Position numbers and translations under genes: made by a program. Shown piece by piece: positions 59,667 to 64,000 of a stretch of DNA of 64,000 nucleotides. The DNA lies in contig CACGZG010000004.1 of the NCBI GenBank assembly GCA_902577525.1, positions 1 through 64,000 of the forward strand, written 5' to 3'. The notes beneath the pieces were generated by a model that was not told the origin of the DNA, searched no databases, and saw only the letters and a program-made list of their open reading frames with translations. Position 1 is the first letter of the stretch. Each line of letters starts with the position of its first letter. The DNA comes from an uncultured Pelagibacteraceae bacterium (GTDB taxonomy: Bacteria > Pseudomonadota > Alphaproteobacteria > Pelagibacterales > Pelagibacteraceae).

Positions 59667-62095
59667 GCTCTCAATAATTTATTTTCAGCATCATAAGGAC
59701 TTTCGTCCAATATTGTAGCTTCATACATCTTGCCTAAAATATCAACCTTAAGTTTTTCTCCTACATTAGCTAAATCTGGTTTTACCATCGCAAGCGCAAT
59801 GGACTTATCTAATCTAAAACCGTATTCACCGCCTGTGGCTCTTCCAACAACTTTATCATCTTTATAAATTGGATTATTCCCTAATACATCCGAGTCAGTT
59901 GTGTTATGAACTTCAAGAGTGACTAATTTGTTATCGAAACCTTTTTCTCTCCACTTATTTAATGCCTCAAGACCTATGAAATTACCTTTATTAGGATGAA
60001 CAAATCTATCTAAGCCTGACTCGTATGGGGAGTATTCAATCGAAAGTTCTGTTCCTACTAATTTGTAAGACTTTTCAATTCTTAAACTATTCATAGCTCT
60101 TATTCCAAAAGGTTTTAATCCTAAATCTTTTCCTGCCTCCATTAATTTATCAAAAATATGATTTTGATATTCGATCGGATGATGTAATTCCCAACCAAGT
60201 TCTCCAACAAAATTTACTCTCATTGCATTTACAGGTGCATACCCTACATTGACATTTTTAGCCGTTAACCATTTAAAGTTTTCATTTGAAAAATCATCTG
60301 TTGACACTTTTTGCATTAATTGTCTTGCTTTAGGACCAGCTACTACAAGTACTCCTGTACTGTTAGTTAAATCTTCAAAAATAACAGATCCATCAGTGGG
60401 CATCCATTTTTGGATCCAATCATGGTCTAATCTTAAATTCGCACCCGCAGATACTAAGTAATAACTATTTTCAGCCTCTTTCATAATTGTAAATTCTGAG
60501 TGAACTCCACCTTTTGTATTTAACGCATGACATAGGTTTATTCTGCCAACCTTTTTTGGAAGTTTGTTAGCTACAAGATAGTCTAAAAATTCTTCAGCTT
60601 TAGGACCTTTAATTCTACATTTTGCAAATGCAGTCATATCAAGCAAACCAACATTTTCTTTTACATTTTGACACTCCTTTTTAATTGCATCAAACCACTT
60701 TGATCTTCTGAATGACCAATCATCTTTTTGTTCCATGCCATCTGTTGCAAAAAAGTTTGGTCTTTCCCAGCCAAACTTTTGACCAAACACTGCGCCTAAA
60801 TCTTTCATTCTTTCATAACAAGGAGATGTTCTTAATGGTCTTGCAGCTGGTCTTTCTTCGTCGGGATAATGAACAATAAAAACATGGCTATAAGCCTCCT
60901 CGTTTTTAGCTTTTAAATAAGATTTTGTAGCATAATTTCCATAACGTCTTGGTTCTACACCAAGCATATCAATTGTTGGTTCCCCATCAACAATCCACTC
61001 TGCTAATTGCCAACCTGCTCCTCCAGCAGCAGTAATACCAAAACTATGTCCTTCGTTAATCCAAAAATTTTTTAGTCCCCATGCAGGTCCAACAATTGGA
61101 TTTCCATCTGGAGTATAACAAATCGCTCCATTGTAAACTTTTTTAACTCCGACTTCGCCGAAAGCTGGGACTCTATGAATTGCTCCTTCAATATGTGGTG
61201 CTAAACGATCTAGATCCTCTTGAAATAGTTCATATTCAGAATCTTTTGACGGTCCCTCAACATAACAAGCTGGGGCCCCATCCTCATATGGACCTAAAAT
61301 TAAACCTCCTGCTTCCTCTCTCATATACCATCTGCTATCACTATCTCTAAGCACACCCATCTCAGGAAGTCCTTCTTTTTTTCTTTTTTGAATTTCAGGA
61401 TGTGGCTCAGTTACAATGTACTGATGCTCAACAGGTATAACTGGAATATCCAACCCAACCATTTCCCCAGTCTGTCTAGCAAAATTTCCTGAACAAGAAA
61501 TGATATGTTCACACTCTATTGAACCTTTGTCGGTTTCAACTATCCAGCCTTCTTTAGTTTGTCTCATTGATAAAACAGTAGTATTTCTATAAATCTCAGC
61601 TCCTCTATTTCTTGCACCTGTTGCAAGAGCTTGTGTTAAATCAGCAGGTTGAATATACCCATCTTCAGGATGTTGAATTGCACCAACTAAATCATCAGTA
61701 TGACAGAGTGGCCAAATTTCTTTTACTTGTTGTGGAGTTAAAAATTTCACATCAACACCAATAGTTTTTGCCACTCCTGCATATTGATGATACTCATCCA
61801 TTCTATCTTTAGTACTTGCTAGACGAATATTTGATACAACACTAAAGCCTACATTTTTTCCTGTTTCCTCTTCTAGTTTTTTATAAAGATTAACTGCATA
61901 CTTATGAAGTTGCCCCACAGAATAACTCATATTAAAGAGTGGTAATAGTCCAGCAGCATGCCAGGTTGAACCAGAGGTTAATTCTTTTCTTTCAACTAAA
62001 ACAACATCTGACCATCCTTTTTTTGCTAAGTGATAAAGCGCACTTACACCAACTACACCACCACCAACAACTACTACTTTTGTTTTAGTTTTCAT
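59663..62095 (-). CDS. dimethylglycine or sarcosine dehydrogenase (FAD oxidoreductase + GcvT)
   Basis: Flavin enzyme of 810 residues that demethylates dimethylglycine or sarcosine and gives the methyl group to tetrahydrofolate. The N-terminal FAD domain opens with [15 protein letters not shown] (about 7-21), the covalent-FAD histidine is His46 in [10 protein letters not shown], and the C-terminal half (about 430-810) is GcvT/aminomethyltransferase-like. Electrons go to ETF, encoded next. Which of the two substrates dominates is not decidable from motifs. Part of glycine betaine breakdown. Confidence 0.9.
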   Translation of the reverse strand: MKTKTKVVVVGGGVVGVSALYHLAKKGWSDVVLVERKELTSGSTWHAAGLLPLFNMSYSVGQLHKYAVNLYKKLEEETGKNVGFSVVSNIRLASTKDRMDEYHQYAGVAKTIGVDVKFLTPQQVKEIWPLCHTDDLVGAIQHPEDGYIQPADLTQALATGARNRGAEIYRNTTVLSMRQTKEGWIVETDKGSIECEHIISCSGNFARQTGEMVGLDIPVIPVEHQYIVTEPHPEIQKRKKEGLPEMGVLRDSDSRWYMREEAGGLILGPYEDGAPACYVEGPSKDSEYELFQEDLDRLAPHIEGAIHRVPAFGEVGVKKVYNGAICYTPDGNPIVGPAWGLKNFWINEGHSFGITAAGGAGWQLAEWIVDGEPTIDMLGVEPRRYGNYATKSYLKAKNEEAYSHVFIVHYPDEERPAARPLRTSPCYERMKDLGAVFGQKFGWERPNFFATDGMEQKDDWSFRRSKWFDAIKKECQNVKENVGLLDMTAFAKCRIKGPKAEEFLDYLVANKLPKKVGRINLCHALNTKGGVHSEFTIMKEAENSYYLVSAGANLRLDHDWIQKWMPTDGSVIFEDLTNSTGVLVVAGPKARQLMQKVSTDDFSNENFKWLTAKNVNVGYAPVNAMRVNFVGELGWELHHPIEYQNHIFDKLMEAGKDLGLKPFGIRAMNSLRIEKSYKLVGTELSIEYSPYESGLDRFVHPNKGNFIGLEALNKWREKGFDNKLVTLEVHNTTDSDVLGNNPIYKDDKVVGRATGGEYGFRLDKSIALAMVKPDLANVGEKLKVDILGKMYEATILDESPYDAENKLLRA

Positions 62096-62151
62096 TAAAT
62101 GATTCCTACTAAATTTTTATTCATTGCGAAACAAAATTGTATTATGAATGA

Positions 62152-62628
62152 TCAGATTGAACTTCCCAATGGAATTGGACTAGAGACCATTGTCGTTAAC
62201 CAGCAGTCTTTTAAAGGCCCGTCCATAGTATATTTTTCCACCTGCCAGTTAAATTTATGATAAATTTTTTCTTTATCTAAAATAATAACCTCAAATTGAG
62301 CCCATTTGTCACTACTTCCTATTTCAGTAATTGTATGACTTAAATGGTTTAAAAGCATTTGATAAGATCTTCCTTTTATCATCATCTTGAAATTTGGTAA
62401 TGGACCTGTGTTTTTTTTATTATCAGGATGCGCAAAACTCCATGTTTGCTCAATCCCTCTATCTTTAAACTGATCATCATTATTCATCAATCCAGTAAGT
62501 TGGATTTGGACAACCTCTTTTGGTTTAATTGAATTACTCGGTTTAATTAAATCAGCCTTTAATGCGGTAGAATATAAAAAATAAAATAAGATTAAACTAA
62601 ACGTTAAGAGCAGTTTTTTTAACGTCAT
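62152..62628 (-). CDS. DUF4864 exported protein
   Basis: A protein of about 158 residues with a signal peptide (LLLTFSLILFYFLYSTALKA), then a DUF4864 domain with the DQFKDRGIEQTWSFAHPDNKK and RSYQMLLNHLSHTITEI segments. An in-frame ATG at 62652 is possible but would lengthen the overlap with the upstream oxidoreductase gene. ATG 62628 (MTLKKLL) gives a normal signal. Function unknown. Confidence 0.75.
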   Translation of the reverse strand: MTLKKLLLTFSLILFYFLYSTALKADLIKPSNSIKPKEVVQIQLTGLMNNDDQFKDRGIEQTWSFAHPDNKKNTGPLPNFKMMIKGRSYQMLLNHLSHTITEIGSSDKWAQFEVIILDKEKIYHKFNWQVEKYTMDGPLKDCWLTTMVSSPIPLGSSI

Positions 62629-63166
62629 TGAGAAAATGTTTTCTTTTTTCATTACTCACAAATGGTACAGCAAAATATCTTCTGTAATTGATATTATAAA
62701 TGCCGCACATATGGAAAACTCCCCTTTTTAATCTTCTTATTGGTAAATTCAAAAAGAACGTTGTAATTGCCAACCTAGGAGAACCATAGGTACAAAAGAT
62801 AATTGCTTTTTTATCTCTAAGATTTCCAATTGGATAACCATAGTTACCCCATAATTGTTTAAACCTAAAAGCCCAGGGTGGAGCTAAAACTTTGTCTATC
62901 CAGCCTTCCACTATTGCAGGCATTCTAAAATTCCAAATAGGTGCAATTAGAACTATGATATCAGAAGCTTCAATTCTTTTTCTATGATTTAAAACAACTG
63001 CATCTGGCTCTTCTCCTGCAAAAACTGGGTCGAATTTTTCTTTATAAAGATCAACAATATCAACTTCATTCCCTTTTTCTTTAGAGGTCTTTATGAATGT
63101 GTCTCTTATTGCTGCATTAAATGATTTGTCATCATAGTGTCCATATATAAGAAATATTTTTTTCAT
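62597..63166 (-). CDS. flavodoxin-like NAD(P)H quinone oxidoreductase
   Basis: A 189-residue flavodoxin-fold protein of the KefF/WrbA-like NAD(P)H dehydrogenase family. The phosphate-binding opening YGHYDDKSFNAAIRDTF and the later IVLIAPIWNFRMPAIVEGWIDKVLAPPWAFRF stretch are typical. It reduces quinones with two electrons. It starts 1 bp after the CoA-binding protein stop and overlaps the following gene by 32 bp. Confidence 0.85.
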   Translation of the reverse strand: MKKIFLIYGHYDDKSFNAAIRDTFIKTSKEKGNEVDIVDLYKEKFDPVFAGEEPDAVVLNHRKRIEASDIIVLIAPIWNFRMPAIVEGWIDKVLAPPWAFRFKQLWGNYGYPIGNLRDKKAIIFCTYGSPRLAITTFFLNLPIRRLKRGVFHMCGIYNINYRRYFAVPFVSNEKRKHFLNDVKKTALNV

Positions 63167-63601
63167 CTAATCTTGTAAAACTGGAAATGCCTGTCTTATT
63201 TTTAAAAAATGTTTCTGATATTCCATTTTAGTACATCTATCCTCAACATATTCTATGTTATTTTCTTTTACTAATTTTTTTGCTTCTTCATTTTTAATAC
63301 CTAATTGTAACCACAAAACTTTAGCATTTATTGTAACTGTGTCTTTTGCAATCTCTAAAGCTTCATTAGATGGTCTAAAAACATCAACAATATCTACCCC
63401 ATCTTTTATATCTGTTATTTTTTCGTAAATTTCCTCACCTAAAATTTTTTGACCCTTGGCTTTTGGATTAACAGGATAAACTTTAAAACCATATTTCTGC
63501 ATATATTTCATAACAATAGTTGATGCTTTAGTTGGATTGTTACTAACTCCTATCATTGCGATCGATTTATATTTAGATAGAATTTCTTTAATATCACTCA
63601 T
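63167..63601 (-). CDS. CoA-binding domain protein, YccU type
   Basis: A 144-residue protein with the CoA-binding Rossmann domain, SIAMIGVSNNPTKASTIVMKYMQKYGF at about 14-40, and VDVFRPSNEALEIAKD then KVLWLQLGIKNEEAKKL. Stand-alone CoA-binding proteins of this kind have no settled function. It overlaps the 61-aa gene by 4 bp. Confidence 0.85.
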   Translation of the reverse strand: MSDIKEILSKYKSIAMIGVSNNPTKASTIVMKYMQKYGFKVYPVNPKAKGQKILGEEIYEKITDIKDGVDIVDVFRPSNEALEIAKDTVTINAKVLWLQLGIKNEEAKKLVKENNIEYVEDRCTKMEYQKHFLKIRQAFPVLQD

Positions 63602-63783
63602 TGTTTATTCTTAATTTTATTCTCACAGAAAATTTTAGCTTCCTCTAATGACATAGGTTTATCAAGTTTTTGACTACCCGCAATGCATGCATCTATTGCT
63701 CTTTTTTGATTATGATCCCTAAAATTATAAATAATAAGTAATCCAATAATTATAAAGATTATAATTATTATATTTTTTTTCAT
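63598..63783 (-). CDS. 61-aa single-pass membrane protein
   Basis: A 61-residue protein: one hydrophobic helix (about 4-20, NIIIIIFIIIGLLIIY) and a soluble tail with two cysteines (AIDACIAGSQ and AKIFCENK). It begins at the stop of the enoyl-CoA hydratase gene (TAATG) and overlaps the CoA-binding gene by 4 bp. Unknown family. Confidence 0.65.
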   Translation of the reverse strand: MKKNIIIIIFIIIGLLIIYNFRDHNQKRAIDACIAGSQKLDKPMSLEEAKIFCENKIKNKQ

Positions 63784-64000
63784 TATTTATTTTTCCATTT
63801 AGGTTTTCTTTTTTCTAAAAATGCTGAAATGCCCTCTTTTGCATCCATTGCCATCATATTTATTGTCATCATTTTACTGGTATACGAGTAAGCTTTTTTC
63901 AAAGGCATCTCTAGCTGTTTATAAAAAGTCTGCTTACCAATTTTAATTGTAAGATTAGATTTTGAAGCAATTTTCTTTGCAACTTTTAAAACTTCTGTGT
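63783..64000 (-). CDS. enoyl-CoA hydratase/isomerase family protein (C-terminal part)
   Basis: Frame open to the window edge and ending in TAA at 63783. The visible 71 residues show the crotonase C-terminus: alanine/lysine helix VLKVAKKIASKS, a middle helix AYSYTSKMMTINMM and the diagnostic DAKEGISAFLEKRKPKWKN near the stop. The active-site part lies outside the window, so the reaction cannot be decided. It leads a unit with the 61-aa, CoA-binding and quinone reductase genes. Confidence 0.85.
   Translation of the reverse strand, partial: TEVLKVAKKIASKSNLTIKIGKQTFYKQLEMPLKKAYSYTSKMMTINMMAMDAKEGISAFLEKRKPKWKNK

Noticed and set aside
1..64000. CRISPR arrays, tRNA or rRNA genes, integrases, phage or defence genes
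   Set aside because: Intergenic regions were read on both strands and none holds spaced repeats or tRNA-like folding; no gene product resembles these systems.

Overview
The window is a very A+T-rich, densely packed piece of a bacterial chromosome. Gene content and style point to the SAR11 clade (Candidatus Pelagibacter or a close relative, Alphaproteobacteria). Genes are separated by a few bases or overlap (TAATG and ATGA junctions, convergent stop codons 0-1 bp apart), proteins are lysine-rich, and the marine heterotroph gene set includes AprM-type APS reductase, Xsc, a dimethylglycine/sarcosine dehydrogenase with ETF, AcuI, isocitrate lyase with an ScfR-type regulator, and a sodium:solute symporter behind a TPP riboswitch. 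I see no tRNA or rRNA gene, CRISPR array, insertion sequence, phage or defence island. This is core or shared-accessory metabolism, not a mobile region. No stretch over about 300 bp lacks a gene.

Layout. 1-4.0 kb (+): the end of a Gph-like phosphatase, then prpD-prpB-prpC (2-methylcitrate cycle). 4.0-7.6 kb (-): a small methyltransferase and class Ia ribonucleotide reductase nrdA-nrdB, with a promoter and NrdR-like box pair. 7.7-9.4 kb (+): a phosphohexomutase and a membrane microprotein. 9.4-17.6 kb: an organosulfonate/sulfite block with xsc (-), suyA-suyB (+), a TauE-type sulfite exporter with a 44-aa membrane microprotein (-), and aprM-aprB-aprA plus an unknown protein (-). 17.7-22.9 kb (-): an overlapping run metC-MFS-pabB-pabA-pabC-HIT (p-aminobenzoate/folate). 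23-29.6 kb: a very basic 27-aa protein, membrane protein, mnmA, DUF3553, cysQ-like phosphatase, recX, ABA4-like protein, HCCA-isomerase-like protein, rhodanese, glycosyltransferase, bcp. 29.7-31.4 kb: amtB and HU. 31.5-37.7 kb (-): a long co-directional run from an ScfR-type regulator through GNAT proteins, a TPR protein, an iron alcohol dehydrogenase and a glutamine amidotransferase to rseP. 37.7-39.3 kb (+): a 53-aa protein and aceA. 39.3-43.1 kb (-): an ABC-2 exporter, TPP riboswitch with SSS transporter, and two small hypothetical proteins. 43.1-47.2 kb: a structured intergenic region, cytochrome c-prime, DUF411, cytochrome b561, methyltransferase, DUF4396, persulfide dioxygenase, thioredoxin. 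47.2-52.2 kb (-): azlCD and a Fur-type regulated ferric iron ABC importer. 52.3-56.3 kb: lysR-acuI-folE (-), hisI, 2OG oxygenase-like, DUF2237 (+). 56.3-62.1 kb (-): dimethylglycine/sarcosine dehydrogenase, etfB, etfA, ETF-QO. 62.2-64 kb (-): small genes and the end of an enoyl-CoA hydratase.

How it fits together. Several pathways recover carbon and energy from algal osmolytes and short acids. Xsc and SuyAB split C2 and C3 sulfonates and release sulfite, which TauE can export and AprBA can oxidise to APS. Dimethylglycine/sarcosine dehydrogenase feeds ETF and ETF-QO, encoded beside it. AcuI makes propionyl-CoA from acryloyl-CoA, and the prp genes consume propionyl-CoA. Isocitrate lyase supplies the glyoxylate bypass under an adjacent regulator with striking operator palindromes. 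Control looks sparse and local: one clear TPP riboswitch, overlapping Fur-type half-sites, candidate NrdR boxes, ScfR-type palindromes and a few hairpins. The most unusual material is small: several unlisted microproteins (22972, 37763, 13953, 50962) and the structured region at 43.1-43.34 kb.
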